Assembly: GCA_012295275.1 (NCBI GenBank)
Contig: CM022679.1
Span: forward strand, 3,070,912-3,134,911
DNA from: Chrysomallon squamiferum
Taxonomy: Eukaryota > Mollusca > Gastropoda > Neomphalida > Peltospiridae
Length of the DNA: 64,000 nt
Reading direction: 5' to 3'
Shown: piece after piece, positions 26,539 through 40,253 of the stretch
How the letters are laid out: each line of letters starts with the position of its first letter
How positions within the stretch are numbered: the first letter of the stretch is position 1
Made by a program: the position numbers and the translations under genes
Notes under the pieces: generated by a model
Databases searched by the model: none
Told to the model about the DNA's origin: nothing
Seen by the model: only the letters and a program-made list of their open reading frames with translations

Positions 26539-29500
26539 TATATATACCTCCTGAAAAATATATTCAGAATAGTTTTATTTATTTTATACAAGTATTTTTA
26601 ATTTGTATTTACAATTTTTTTTACAAAGTTTTATGTATTAATTCAGTTCTTCTGCTTAATTAATAATATCATACCCAGTTTTCTCCAGAGGTTACATAAG
26701 AAATCAGATTAAATGTAAAAATCTTTGTAAAAGAGGTAAAAGTGAATATGAAGTTGAGATAAAATGAATTTGGAATGTCCTTAAACTGATTGATGTAAAT
26801 TTTTAATTTTTAAAGAACACAAGTTCCAGGCAACATTTACTTTTTTTTTTTTTATTCTTTTTTTTAATTATATTATATTTAAATTTTAAATCTTATAGGT
26901 ATAAACAGAATAAAAATGCATGGTTATCATAATCATTTAGGAAATAAAACTTTCTTTTTAAATATTTTTTTGTGTGGCAACTGAACACGAAGAAGAAAAA
27001 TGTAGCTGGAATACTGTTCACATTATTTTGTGTATTTATTATTTTTATTGAAAATAAAATCATGTTGCAAAAATAATTTGAAAGAATAAAAACATTTAAT
27101 CAATTTAAAATAATTATGAAACATTTAGAAATTTAAAAAAAAATACCTTTTTTTAGTTTAATTACCTATGCAAGAATCTTGATATATGCAAAGGGAGATA
27201 ACTGTATTTATCTCATAGACAGCTATTCAATGTGGCTTCCCAGCTGATTTTATTGATTTTATAATCCATGTTGAGATTTTTTAAACTTTTTTTTTTCTCT
27301 CTTTTTTTCTCACAACTTTGCTTTGTATGTTCCAGTCTTCTGAATTTTTATGCAGCAATTGTAAATATTTTGTAATACCTGTTTCTTTATTTTCATCACT
27401 GACAAATGTTTCTTAAAACAATATATTTCACGATTTTTATGTCAAAATATGTGTTCATGTCAAAATGTCTGAATGTTTAGATACATTTTTTCATATTTTA
27501 AATTGGAGGTTTAATGCAGGATTCTGTATTCAAAAGAAGTAATTAAACATTTTATTTAGAACTTAAAGTGATTTAAAATATGTGACGCATTCTTATGAAT
27601 TTTAAAAATTTTACTTAATTGTAGAATATCTGAATTTCCAAGTGAGGTTTTTTAACAGTGTAAGGTTAAACGAAGAAAGGTTTAAAACTTGTGAGAACCA
27701 GATTCCTGCAGTAAACCCTCAGTTGTAGTTTACATTTTTCTTTTGAAAAAAAAAAAAAAAACAATAGTTATTTCACTGTTCCAATATTTGTTTTTGGAAA
27801 ACAAGCAGTGAACTATATTATTTTTAAAAAAAAAATTATTTAATCAAAAATCTTTTCTTTGCTTTATTTTTTTTATTATTATTATTTTTTTTTTACTTGA
27901 TGAATTAAGTTTTTATGTTCTTGGAACAGATCCATTGCTGGGTTGGGCATTACAGAAATAGAATGGTAGAACATGGTAGAACATTTGTCCCCCAGTTAAC
28001 AAACATAAATGATTCCTTAAATCTACCTACAGAACACATTATTAATTTAGTCTGTTATTACATAGAGAAAATAAAAATTTATAATAAAGAGAATTTAATT
28101 TATTTATTACATATATATAATAATAATAAAAAAAAAGGTTGAAACAGTTCTTAATTTCATATAAAAAGTTTCATAATTCAAAAGTAAAAGAAAAAGAAAA
28201 AAGATTACAGAAAAAAAAAAAAAACTGTTTTCATTGAAGCAGTTAATAATAAACAGATTATTAAGTTTGGTTTAAGAATTATTTTAAAATTATTTAAGAA
28301 TTGTAATAATACAAAATAAAATAATTTTTTCTTAAACAAGCATAATAATGCATCAGTGTTTGGTTTTCAGTGAAAATAAGTATTTTAATACTCGTATGGA
28401 AACCAAATGTATCTTTTTCAGTCATAACTTCATTGAAATACATTCTAACTTTTGAACTGGAAAATGAGTGGATTGTTAGATGTGTACATGTTACTTCATC
28501 AGCTGATGTTATCGGAAACATTTTTTTAAAATTAAATCAAATTAAAGTAACTGAAATTAAAGGATGTAAAATTACAGGATCTAAAATTATTAACTAAAAT
28601 TTTGCTTGTTAATTGAGGGATTATATATAATAATGTATGTGGTGAATTTAGTTTTATTTTACTTGCATTGTGTGTTTTATTATAATTTTATTAAGTTAAA
28701 TCAAGAAAGAAAAAACAACATAACTATCTCAGGTTTCCACCACAGATGATATTTAATGAGTACAGTGGTGGGCGTGGATCAAAATTAGCATAATAATCAG
28801 TCATTATAAAAAATAAAAATAAATATTAGATGGAAGTTTCATTTTTGATCTTTGTTTTTGTTGTAAATAATTTTTTTTTTAGTCTTAAGTAAATACAAAG
28901 ATTATGCTGTTCTTTAATGTGTTATTGTCTCATACTTTTTTTTTTCTCTACAAATAATTTTACACTCTTATGTGGAAAAACTGATTTTCTTTAACCTGAT
29001 TTTTAAAATTTATTATTTCATTTAAAACATTTTTTTTTTTTTGAATTAAAATTATTTAGATATGGATTATAAATGTATTTTCTTATGTTGAAAATATTCA
29101 TTACTGATGTTAATCCATGGATCGTTTGGTGCAGACGTAATTTAAATGAAATTGTAAATAACGTTTTATATGTAAATATTGACCCATGACACATTTGTGA
29201 TGAATGATTTTTATTTTTTGGAAATGTCTTTGCCAGCAGATGTACAAATTGTATTTATATTTTTAACTTACATGATTTATTAGTGTCACTGAGTTGTGTC
29301 TCGAATGTTATGTTTATGTGTTTTCAGGTGGTTTTTATTTTTTTTTATTATTATTATTTTTTTTTATAGAAATATGTTGTTAAATTAATTAGAATAATTC
29401 TTAATTAACAAATAGATCAATGAATTTCTTGCAGACTGGTATATACAGGTTGATTGTAAATTGGTTAGAATTTACTTTGGTCCTGCACAAATCAGATTTT

Positions 29501-30898
29501 TCCTCTTGTTTTACCAAGCTCTTCCTGGGTGCTTGTTTTGATCTGTAAAAGTCTGAAAATTCTGTGTATTTTATTAAATTAATCTGTTTATGAAATATTT
29601 TTTTAAATGTATCTTTTGTTCTAGCAAAAATAAATAAATAAATAAAGTTTATCAAATTAGAAAGTGTGAAACAAATGAATAACTTGTCTCTTTCTGTTTT
29701 CACAGATTGGGTTTGACAGATTCACGAATTTCTTCTAGCTATAATTAATTGTTTTAATAAACTGCTGACTATTTGAAAATGTGTATTTAGTTACATCAGT
29801 ACTGTGTATTGCATAATCCTTCTTTGACTTCAGTATAATTTAATAACAGACAGCTAACTGTGTAATAATTAATGACAGTCGGTCTAAACATATTTTAAAA
29901 AAGCTAATTAACTTAGCTACATTTAAAATGATGTGACCTTATTTCATGAAATGTACTTAGTGTTTTTGTTAAATATTTATTAGGTATTTTAGTTATTCAT
30001 ATTTCACAAATTAAAATATTCGCTCTTGTGACACAAATTTAATTATTTTAAAATCAAGATGCAACAATTCACACTAAGCATATGTTAAAAATAAACCTTA
30101 TCCTAATAAATGTCTATGCAAATTCAGGCTTTATTTAGTTTGGTAACAGCTTTTTGTAGAAAAACAAAAATGAACAATTAAGTAATTATTTTAAAAAATA
30201 GCTGAGCTTTTTATTGGCAGTTGTACTAATTCACGTTGTATATCAGACACATATATTTAAACCTCCTGTCTTGTATGATAATTGTCTTTGTACATTTTAA
30301 AATACTACCTAGATATATTTAAAAGTTAATTACAATTGTAAATTTAAAAATTTTAAATGTTAGGAATGTAATTTAAAATGTTAATCAGATATTTTACTTA
30401 GAATATTAATTACATATATAAATTTAAAATGTTAAATTTGTACATAAATTTAAAATGTTAATTTAGATATTTATGTAAAAGGTGCACATTGGACAATATT
30501 AACTTGGTCAGTTGTGATTATAAACATTATACTGAAGTTACTGTATTTTTATTTTATTTTCACAAATTTAATTCTGTGGCCTATATAATGTAAAATTTAG
30601 CATTTTTTTCCCTAACTGCATGTCAGTTATTTGAAATAAAACATTTATTTGATATAATAAAAATAACATTTAGAGAAGATATGTTTACATTTAATATTGC
30701 TTTTATGACAGTTTTACATCTGTGAAATAGTTTTATAAATACAATTTAGTATCCTATGAATACATTTCACAGAAAATATACACAGTTCTGACTTTTCTTT
30801 TTGTTTTATATATTGATATTAGTTTTATTTTCATTTATTTATTTATTATTATTATTACTATTATTATTCCAGTTAATATTACCATATGACTATTACTA

Positions 30899-30934
<36 letters not shown>

Positions 30935-31348
30935 TTTTTAGCTTTCTAATTTTTCCCCACCATTTCTCTTATAAATATTTTTTTTAAATATTTCTTAGTA
31001 AACTTTTAATTTGTATAACATTACTTCAGATACCATTAGGTTTTATTTTGATAAATTAAAACTGTATAAAAAGATAATTAATAGTCTTTATCTGTCTTTC
31101 AATTTAAATAACATATCACATTTTTTTAAATGAATTTGTGGAACTGAAGTAGATTTGTCTTTAAACAGACAATCTACTTAAAGGAATACTTGGGCCATGC
31201 TGTGTATAATGGGAATTATTTACTGCTCTTTATTGCTTAAAATGAACCAATATTTTAATAAATTTATTTAACACACATATGCATTTTTTTTTTAAAACCA
31301 GTGCATTCATTTTTCATTAGTCCATAAATAATGAATATATTATATGGT

Positions 31349-31384
<36 letters not shown>

Positions 31385-32371
31385 AACAAAAAGGAAATAA
31401 AAGTCAGTGTACCAGATATCATTATTTTTAAATAATAATTCTTAATTATATTTACTTTTTCAGTTAGTATATTGAAATAGATGTATGTTTTTTTTTTAAT
31501 GTAGGAAGGTTTACATGTGGCCTGAATATTCCTTTAGAAGATTTAACATACATACATGTTTTACCTAACACTAATTAGTTTTGTATTTGTTTATTTTACG
31601 TTAGTGTTGTACATGTCATATGTATGTTAAAAATGTCCATTGTTATTTAGAGTCATGATCATTTAATAGTTCACTGTAAATTGTATAAACTAATGTTTTG
31701 AAGAAAAAAAAAATTATATAAATAATAAAAAAAAAGAAATAAATAAATACAAGAATTATCAAAATTTGTTTGTTTTTTGTTGCTGATTGGAGACATCAGT
31801 ATGGAATTCTGCTTCATTTGTGTGTTTTCCAATTCAGCCAGTGACATCAGAATTGTTTAAATAGACAGTTCTGTTATGTACTGTACTGTCTTTGAATGGG
31901 TACAAATGATTAAAGTTTAAAAAATAATAATAATGATAAGAATATGCTGTACAACACCTGTAAACGATTTTCGCTTGTTTCTGTTTATTTATTTATTTAT
32001 TTATTATTGTTTTTCCTTCGGATCTGCTTTGTTTATAAAATAAAATAAAATAAATATAATAATAAAAAAAATCATATTACTTTTCCAAAAATAGATCGGC
32101 CTCGCTAACTTAGACTAGTTTCGGTTACAAGAATTTCTTGAACGCCGTTTATCGGAATAGAAGTAGACGCTTGTGTCAACGACAAAAAAGTTGGCTGAAA
32201 GCTAACTGGCTTACTACAACTACATTTTTATGTAACCTTTTCAATACTTCACGGAGAGTAAAACAAAAAAATTCGTTACAAAATACTGAGTGAAACCTGA
32301 ACTAATAAGGCTTGGCCTAAACTGCGAAATAACAATAAGTGTAATAATAATAGTGTCTATAAATAATAATA

Positions 32372-32422
<51 letters not shown>

Positions 32423-32785
32423 TAAAAAAAAAAGTCAAAAAAGAAAAAGTTCAAGATGTAAATAAATGAATAACAGCTGAAAATAAATAAATAAAAAAAC
32501 TGAACGTTTGTACGTTTTTATTAGTGTCGTATTATGAATATCTACATTAAACACATTCGCCATGGGTAAAGCGGATTTTACAAAAATATAATATTAAATT
32601 CGTATTAAAGCTAATCGTTACAGTATAGTTAAAAGTGTATATATTAAGTGATAACAATGACAGTTAAAACAAGAATAGCGCTAGAAAGGAAAACAGAATA
32701 AGAAAAATATATAAAAACAAGTTGAAATCTTAAGCGATAGGAAAATAAAGAGAAAAAAGGTAAAAAAAGAAAAGAAAAAAGACTG

Positions 32786-32855
<70 letters not shown>

Positions 32856-33278
32856 CAAGCAATCATGATGTACATTTTATATACATTGAATATCTAATTG
32901 TTTTTGTACAATAAGTGTATGATAGATACATATGCCACGCATCTATCTATGATTAATACATATTTTTCTGTGCGATTCCATTTATATCCACTCTTCGCCA
33001 AGAAAGAAAGTATATAAAAGATTAAGATAAAAAAAAAAAAAAAAAAAAAGATTATTATATATGCTTAAAGGGCATAAAATCTCCTGAAGCTGTTAATTCT
33101 GTCCTTCCGTACTTCCTGAAAATATCTCAATAAAAAAAAAAATAAAAAGAATAAAGAATAAAAAAAATAAAATAAAGCCATCTCTAAATATTACTTGTAT
33201 AATAAAAAATGTGTATGTTAAGAAGAGTAGATTTTTAAATTGTTTTTTGTATTGCCACTGAAGTTTCCTGACTCCTGT
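25617..33278. other. MAP2K4 3' region and gene-poor DNA
   Basis: A canonical AATAAA lies at 25962-25967, about 350 bases after the MAP2K4 stop, and further AATAAA/ATTAAA hexamers follow, so the 3' UTR end is not fixed. The rest is A/T-rich with poly-A runs (for example 26509-26533, 31351-31382), an (AT)n run near 30903-30931, an (AAT)n run at 32379-32421 and a (GA)n run at 32790-32852. No exon was recognised on either strand until the aquaporin terminal exon at 33279. Confidence 0.55.
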
Positions 33279-33939
33279 TCAGTTTTTCAGAACAATGCGC
33301 TTGTCTGAAGTCGCAAAGAAGAGCCTGCGGTAAAATAAAAAAAAAAAATATTTAAAAAATTTAAAAAAATGAAATAAAGGAAAAAAAAAAATGAATTAAT
33401 GAGGTAACAAAATAAATACATGTATATACATTTTTAAGTCATTGAAATACATTGATAATTAACTGAAAGGTCATGATGTGTGCATAAAAACGTCTTCCTA
33501 TATATATATATGTGTGAATTACATATAAAAAACAACCACACATATAACGCCCACACATATATGCATATCTGTTTTGTATTGAGTTGTGCATGCGCTAGTG
33601 AGTTTGTATAGCTGATTGTCTGTGTGTGTGTGTGTGTGCGCGCATATATTCGTGGCAACATCTGTTGATTCGCACCTATATAATAATCCTGCAATACAGG
33701 CCCCTAAGGCCGGCCCCACCCAGTACACATAGTGGTAGCGCCAGGCGCCTGTCTCGTACACTGTGAGAGCTATGGCTGGACCAAGACTCCGAGCTGGGTT
33801 CATAGAGGCTCCAGTTGTCGTGAATCTGTCAAATATACAAACAAATAAATTAATGTAAATGAATCACTGAATGAATTAATGAATAAATAAATAAACCTTA
33901 GAATTGTAGATTCATCTTTTCTTCCTTTAGTTTTCTAGT

Positions 33940-33973
<34 letters not shown>

Positions 33974-34555
33974 AGTACAAACACGAATTTTTTTCATCTA
34001 ACCAGTTTATTATTAACCGCAGTAACTATAATTAATTATCATTATTCTATTTCTATTTTTGTTAAAAGTAACGTTAATGTTAGTAATAATAACAGTCTTT
34101 TTGTCGTTGCAGTAACAGCAGTGGTGTTGCAGTTGTGGCAGTAGCAGTAACAAGAACTAAATAGAAATGTTCTTTTACCCAGCCAAAACGCCACACGTGA
34201 CTGCGAAGCCGATTGCCAAAGGTGCGAGAGGCGATCGAGTTCGTTCGTCCACTGCAGACATGATGACCGTGAGGACAAGCAGGGTGGTCATGATGGTCTC
34301 AGCAAGAATCCCCTGGGCAGGACCCACTCCGACCCCCAGCGTTGTAGTTCCTGCGTCTATTACATCGACAAACATGTGCTCTGACAAAACACCCTGTTCA
34401 GAAATACATCTACTAATGAATTCAAAAGGGAAACAAATTTATAAAGCTAATTAAGTAAAAAGAGAAAGAAATCTGTAGAACAAGGACAGAATAATGGAAT
34501 TTAAATATCTATACCACTCGGTTTTAATAATAATAATAATAATAGTAGTAGAATA

Positions 34556-34590
<35 letters not shown>

Positions 34591-35153
34591 ATAATAATAA
34601 TAATAATAAAGAAAAAAAGAAGAAGAAGAAGAAGATGATGATTATGATGATGATGAAGGAGAAGATGAAAAAAAACCATACGAATGTGTCTCTCTTACTT
34701 ATTCCAGAAACTTTACATTTCTGAATGGGTTTATCAAAATTTGTTTAACAATTGTTAGGCATCAGAAGTATTGTTGGTGTGTTTGTATAATGATATTAAA
34801 ATAAGGTGGATATTATTATCGAACCTATAACCTATCACGACTTGCTGATCTGTTGTTCTGAAACATGTTTGGTCATGGCTTACCCTGCAGAGACCAGCTC
34901 CAACGATGGCGCCTATAAGTTGCACAATGACGTAGACAACGGCAAGACCAGGTTTGATGCCGCCAGCGATACACACTCCTAATGTGATTGCTGGATTAAA
35001 ATGACCTCCACTAGTAAAACAAAATAAAGAGAAATAAGAACACACACACACACACACAACACACACACACACACACACACACACACATTTCTCTCTAAAA
35101 ATAATGAATCGTCAAATGTTACTTAAGTGACAAATGTATATATCTATGGGTAT

Positions 35154-35204
<51 letters not shown>

Positions 35205-36265
35205 CAGTAATATTTTATTGAAGGAATTAGTTTTAAACTAAGTCCGCATTTCGAGTGTCTGTCTCTTTCTCTCAGTAAAAACAGCAGAAGCAGGTGTCCG
35301 TTGCTATGCCGATATGAAATGAACAGTCAATGGAGACTGGCGCACTTTAAAGGTATCGTCTCTTTAATACCAGTTTCTAACCTTATGTTACCAAATATTG
35401 CAACCAAAAGTGCGAACAAAAATCCAAACGCAACTGCTACTGCAGTATAACTGAGTTCGTATTCGCCAGTCGTGCTGGAAACCATCGGATTTTGACCAGC
35501 CATACATCCAATAAAAACAGCTAAAAAAGTTCCCGAGAACTCTGCCAAACACGGCTGCACTGTTGCTTCGAATCTCCGTATGGCTATTTCATCTCTCAGC
35601 TTATAGAACTGTTCTGCCATGGCGTCCATTTTGATTAAATTGTATGTTGGATGAACTGCAGTTACCAAAACACTTATAATTTTATATGTATAAATAAATG
35701 AATGAAGGCCGTTATGTTTACTTCGTCCGTGATTACGTCACTGTATTCGCAAAATTACGTCATATGCCAAAACACAATATATATATTAAAAACCCTTTCT
35801 ACAGGGTACACAGATAATACTTTATTAAATATCATAAATAACCAAAGAGACAGGTACGACAGAGCAAAAGAGATACCCAGAACCTATATATATATATATA
35901 TAATTTTATGTAAAACGGCAACCAATTATTCAAAAGTAAATAAATAAATAAATAAACAGAAAAAAATTAGATTGATGCTTAACTAACCTCAAAGCATTCA
36001 TCGAAATGATTAACAAAGCAATGGTAAACCCATGTGCCACAGCCACAGCCGATGTATTGGGCACGTGTATCTTCGAATCTGGAACTAGCGGGTCTTGAAC
36101 CGACATACACCCGATAAAGACAAACAAACATGTCCCTAGAAACTCTGCTACGCATGGCTGAACAACTGAGTCAAATCTTTGCCCAGCTGTGTTGCCGAAA
36201 TCTTCTGCCCCCATTCGATTGATGAGGGGTTCATCTTCTTTTCCCATATTACTTGTATTATCCAT
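33279..36265 (-). CDS. AQP8: AQP8-type aquaporin A, isoform with first exon 1a
   Basis: Six-span channel for water and probably ammonia or H2O2. Exons (minus): 36265-35988 (1a), 35010-34884, 34393-34179, 33825-33676, 33324-33279; phases agree and give 271 residues. The tail DKRIVLKN matches the AQP8 C-terminus. NPA boxes are Asn98-Pro-Ala ([12 protein letters not shown]) and Asn216-Pro-Ala ([13 protein letters not shown]). The aromatic/arginine filter reads His78, Val204, Ala213, Arg219, as in AQP8/TIP-type pores. Residues after the second NPA (Ser, Ala, then Tyr-Trp) fit water channels rather than glyceroporins. There is no Cys next to the second NPA, so the usual mercury site is missing. 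The N-terminus has an acidic dileucine signal EDEPLI (10-15), suggesting endosomal/lysosomal sorting. Loop A has an NTS sequon at 70-72. A second first exon, 1b, lies within intron 1. Divergently arranged with aquaporin B. Confidence 0.92.
35040..35202. repeat. (CA)n and (TG)n arrays in inverted orientation
   Basis: A CA array at 35040-35087 and a TG array at 35156-35202, about 68 bp apart, both in the intron between exon 1b and the shared exon of aquaporin A. The two arms are complementary in the transcript. Confidence 0.9.
35382..35629 (-). CDS. AQP8: alternative first exon 1b of aquaporin A
   Basis: Codes 82 residues plus two bases: N-terminus, span 1, loop A and span 2. It begins at ATG 35629 or the better-context ATG at 35620 (GCCATGG) and ends at AACATAAG|GTTAGA. 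The phase (2) is the same as exon 1a, so it can splice to the shared exon at 35010, making 261 residues, the length of human AQP8. Key difference: at the filter position 20 residues before the first NPA Asn it has Phe68 ([12 protein letters not shown]) where exon 1a and aquaporin B have His. It also lacks the acidic dileucine motif. There is no second set of downstream exons for it, and its own upstream 130 bp hold two TTACGTCA sites. Alternative promoter use is the simplest reading; a decaying duplicate exon is possible, although the frame and donor are intact. Confidence 0.85.
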
Positions 36266-37291
36266 TATGCTTGTTTAATGTGCTTCAGCTGATGTTCGTT
36301 TTCTTCCTTTTCCTATTAATAAAATAAGCAATATGACAATACCTGCCTGTGATATGTGACCTTCTAAGTCATGTGATCGTTAAAAAATAATATAATTATG
36401 CTAGTGGCGCGCAGTGCGGTTGGCAAAAACATTGTAAAAGCTACATCAGTGGGTACAAAAAGAACAACATAAGGCCGTTGGATCTGAATTAAATAATGAC
36501 GTCATTTAAATACGTCAGATTAAGCTCTAAAAGGGATCTAAAATAAAATAAATGATTAATTATAACTTAGTAATTAAAGCTGCAGTACAATTTCTTTATA
36601 TCAGAGGGGTGTTTAGTTAGCTAGAGAAATGAGTGAAACGATTTACTAGATAAGATTTCGTTAATCCGGCTGCGTTTTCATGTACGATTACGTCAACGAT
36701 TCGAAACGATTTCACGCGTTTTCCAGTTTGTCTTTTAGTAGCATGGACCAACAGGAACGATAACTCGTAACGGCACAAATTACGTCAGCGGAAAAAATGC
36801 CCTTCAGAGTTCCGCCGATTTAATGGGTGCAAACTTCACCTGAATATTCTTTTCTGTTGGGTTCTGATACGGTGAATATTGCCAATTAGAAAAGTTAATA
36901 CATTAATCTTATACCGATTTATAATTTTAGTTCACTATGCACGCATTTGCATAAAAATCGTCCAGTTTAAAAAGTTTGATTAAGTTGAAAAAGGCGCAGG
37001 ATTTTATGGTTTGATAATATGAACAACCGTCCTTATCTGTATCAGCGTAAATCATAAGAAGTTCAGAAAATAGACGTAAAACAATTGAATTTGGAAGTTT
37101 AAAAACCTCCGTGAAGCACAAACTTTTAAACACGTATTGCTTCATAACGTAATCAGTTCGACAAGGATTATTAAAAGTACTTTGTGGAAATACGTCATTT
37201 AATCAATGCCTCGTATACACAGATGTCTATTGTGGAGTAGAAATTGCTGCAAAGATCGAAACCTTTTTTTTGGGTGGGGGTTAACTGACGT
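35733..37291. promoter_or_regulatory. cluster of CRE-like ACGTCA sites
   Basis: TTACGTCA at 35733, 35755, 36688 and 36780; TGACGTCA at 36497; ATACGTCA at 36510 and 37190; and the reverse form TGACGTAG near 37285. The first two lie between exons 1a and 1b; the rest lie upstream of exon 1a. These match CREB/ATF-family half or full sites. Binding is inferred from motif only. Confidence 0.5.
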
Positions 37292-38779
37292 AGAACCACC
37301 TTGTACCCGTTGCGTATTATTTTTTTCCAGATATTACTACGACGTCGCCAGCCAAAAAAAACAAAAAAAAACAACAACAAACAAACAACAAAACAAAAAC
37401 AAAAACAACAAAAAAAAAAAAAATAAATAAATAAATAAATAAAATAAAATAAAATAAAATAAATAATTTTCACAGACACAGGCGCATGAATATGAAGATG
37501 ACTATTCTCATTAGATACAATGTGAACATGTTACTCTGCTAAAACTCCATAGCGGACACTTCTGAGTACGTAGTTGTAAAACAATACTTGAAACCATTAT
37601 AATTCTTTATATATATAAAATATTTATTCCCATTTTCAATGCATTAGAGGTAGTATTTACATGTAAAAAGCAAATTGATCAGGTGGTATTTGAATGATTG
37701 TCTTGATATATTCATTATAATGCTTGATACCAGTTTTACAATGGAAAACAAAAACAAAAATTTAAAGGTCCGTCAACCGGCCGAATAATAAATATAATTT
37801 TTCACTCTTTTTCGTTAAACCAAAAAGCATTCAACTTCTAAAACATGTACTATTATGTATGCAAACAATGAATTCCTATTTTTATTTTTAAAAACATCAT
37901 TGGTCCTTGCTACTTTTAGTTTCCCCATTTTTAATTTTTTTATTTCCTAAGCAAGTATTATCACAACCCCAATATACTTCATCAACAGCTATAAAAAAAA
38001 AAAAAAATAAAAATAAAAAATAAAAAATAAAATAAAAATAAAAATACAAACATGCCCGGTAGCATACGTTAACACTGAAAGATCACTTAATAGTTTTTCA
38101 TTCATTTATTAATTTATATAAAACACACATTTATCTATACATCGAGTAAGCTGAGAATAACAGATTTATGGACCAACTTTCGATGGGCTATTCAAACAGA
38201 CAGGTGTAGTTTGTCTGTTTATAACAATAACTAATAATAATGAAAATAATAATAATAATAATACACTGATTTGGTGTAATTAAAGGTGCAAATAAAAATG
38301 TACAATGCACATGCTGAACGTGCACATGTAAAATCGAAGCAGTTACAAACTGGACAAATGCAAAGTCATGAATTGATTTACTTAGAATAAATCATTTAGT
38401 AATTTTGATTATTTTGATTATATTATTATTATTATTATTTTAAAATGATGAATCAGTACACACACACACACACACACACACAAAAAAAAAATAATAAAAA
38501 AATAAAATAAAATAAACACAAAAAAAAGGAGAAAGGACAAAAACATAAACGCCCCTTCTACCAAAAAAGCTAGTTTAACATATATTTTTTTAATGTATTA
38601 AGTACATTACATAAGTCATAATATCACAAATATAAGATTAAACTTATTTAGAGTATTTGAAACGGGGCGCTGAAAAATAAAACATTAAGATGCTAAAATC
38701 GTGTCATTTTAAAGAAAACAGTTAAAATATTAATTGAATTAAATTTTTATAAGAAAAATATTAAAACAGACTGGAAATA

Positions 38780-38886
<107 letters not shown>

Positions 38887-39562
38887 GTCGTGTCCAATAA
38901 CTATATATATTTATCCATCTCTTTCTTTCTCTCTCTCTCTGTCTATCATACGAACACAGTCACAGCCACTCATGTGACTTTTAATACACACCCACTTGTT
39001 AATTACAGTTACCTGTGTCTCAGTCGTGTATTAACATAACCTTTAAAACGACCATTCCTGTCAGCACTCGCTGTTCACCATGTGATGTGATTCAACGTCA
39101 TGAATATTCCATATGTTAATTCTGCATAAACAAAAATACCTCCGCACTTTGGATTCTTCTTTCAAAGTTTCGTTTTATGTTCGTTGCGACCAGATGACCT
39201 TAAATCTAAGAAACGTATCAAATACGTAATTGAAAACAGAGAACGAACGCTACATGGACTTTCAGTATGATAACATTTATCGCTATCTGTCCCGACATGT
39301 AAATAATACGTAGTTATCTGTTCTGCTATGTAAGCATACATCTGCTGGGTTAAGCAAAACAATGACATGTGACATGTCATGTGACCCAAGTGCGAAAACA
39401 GCTGGAAGGTAATCTATAAAACAATTGTAAAAAAAAAAAACGGGTCATTTGTTTATGACATTTTTATAGTCGTTGTTATTTTGCGAGAGTATTATCGTGC
39501 ATTATTTGAATTCGCTTCAGTGTTACGCACCGCAGATACGTTGTGCGGTGGGAACATTATCG

Positions 39563-40165
39563 CAGTTATGTGAATATTCTGTACACTTCAGGCAACAGTG
39601 GTTGTGTGAATATTCTGTACACTTCAGGTAACAGTGGTTGTGTGAATACTCTGTACACTTCAGGTAACAGTGGTTGTGTGAATATTCTGTACACTTCAGG
39701 CTAACAGTGGTTGTGTGAATACTCCAGGCAAATAGCGTTTGTGGGAATATTCTGTCCTCGGACATTACACATTTTGTATGAATATTTGGTACATTTCAGA
39801 CATTACAGCCTTTGGAGTGCATATTCTGTATATCTTAAACATTACAGTAACTGTGAATATTCTGTTTACTTCAGACATTACAGTATTTGTGTGAATATTC
39901 TGTACATTTCAGACATTACAGTATTTGTGTGAATATTCTATACATTTCAGACATTACAGTATTTGTGTGAATATTCTGTACAGTTGAGACATTACAGTAT
40001 TTGTGTGAATATTCTGTTTACTTCAGACATTACAGTCTTTATGTGAATATTCTGTACATTTCAGACATTACAATAACTGTGTGAATATTCTGTACACGTC
40101 AGACATTACAGTATTTTTGTGAAAATCTTATACATTTCAGACATTACAGTTTTGTGTGAATATAT
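39563..40165. repeat. 36-38-bp minisatellite upstream of aquaporin B
   Basis: About 16 imperfect copies. Early units read GTGTGAATATTCTGTACACT then TCAGGTAACAGTGGTT; later ones read GTGTGAATATTCTGTACATT then TCAGACATTACAGTATTT. The array ends about 90 bp before the aquaporin B start codon, so it probably sits in the promoter or 5' leader. Confidence 0.9.
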
Positions 40166-40253
40166 TAAAGTATTTATGGATTAGTTCATTTCATTGGGAG
40201 TACAGCTCTATTTAGAAAAACAGCTGTTATTTAAATTATATATTCACACAAAA

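Noticed and set aside
35327-35668. Start of aquaporin exon 1b at 35668
   Set aside because: That codon is TTG, not ATG; the first ATG in frame is at 35629.
39523-39765. Repeated Cys/His-containing open frame (HNHCYLKCTEYS repeats)
   Set aside because: Looks like a zinc-finger-like repeat but is only the 36-bp minisatellite, whose unit happens to be a multiple of three.
40194-40253. N-terminal extension of aquaporin B (GVQLYLEKQ...)
   Set aside because: It would need a TTG start; the ATG at 40254 fits the family length better.
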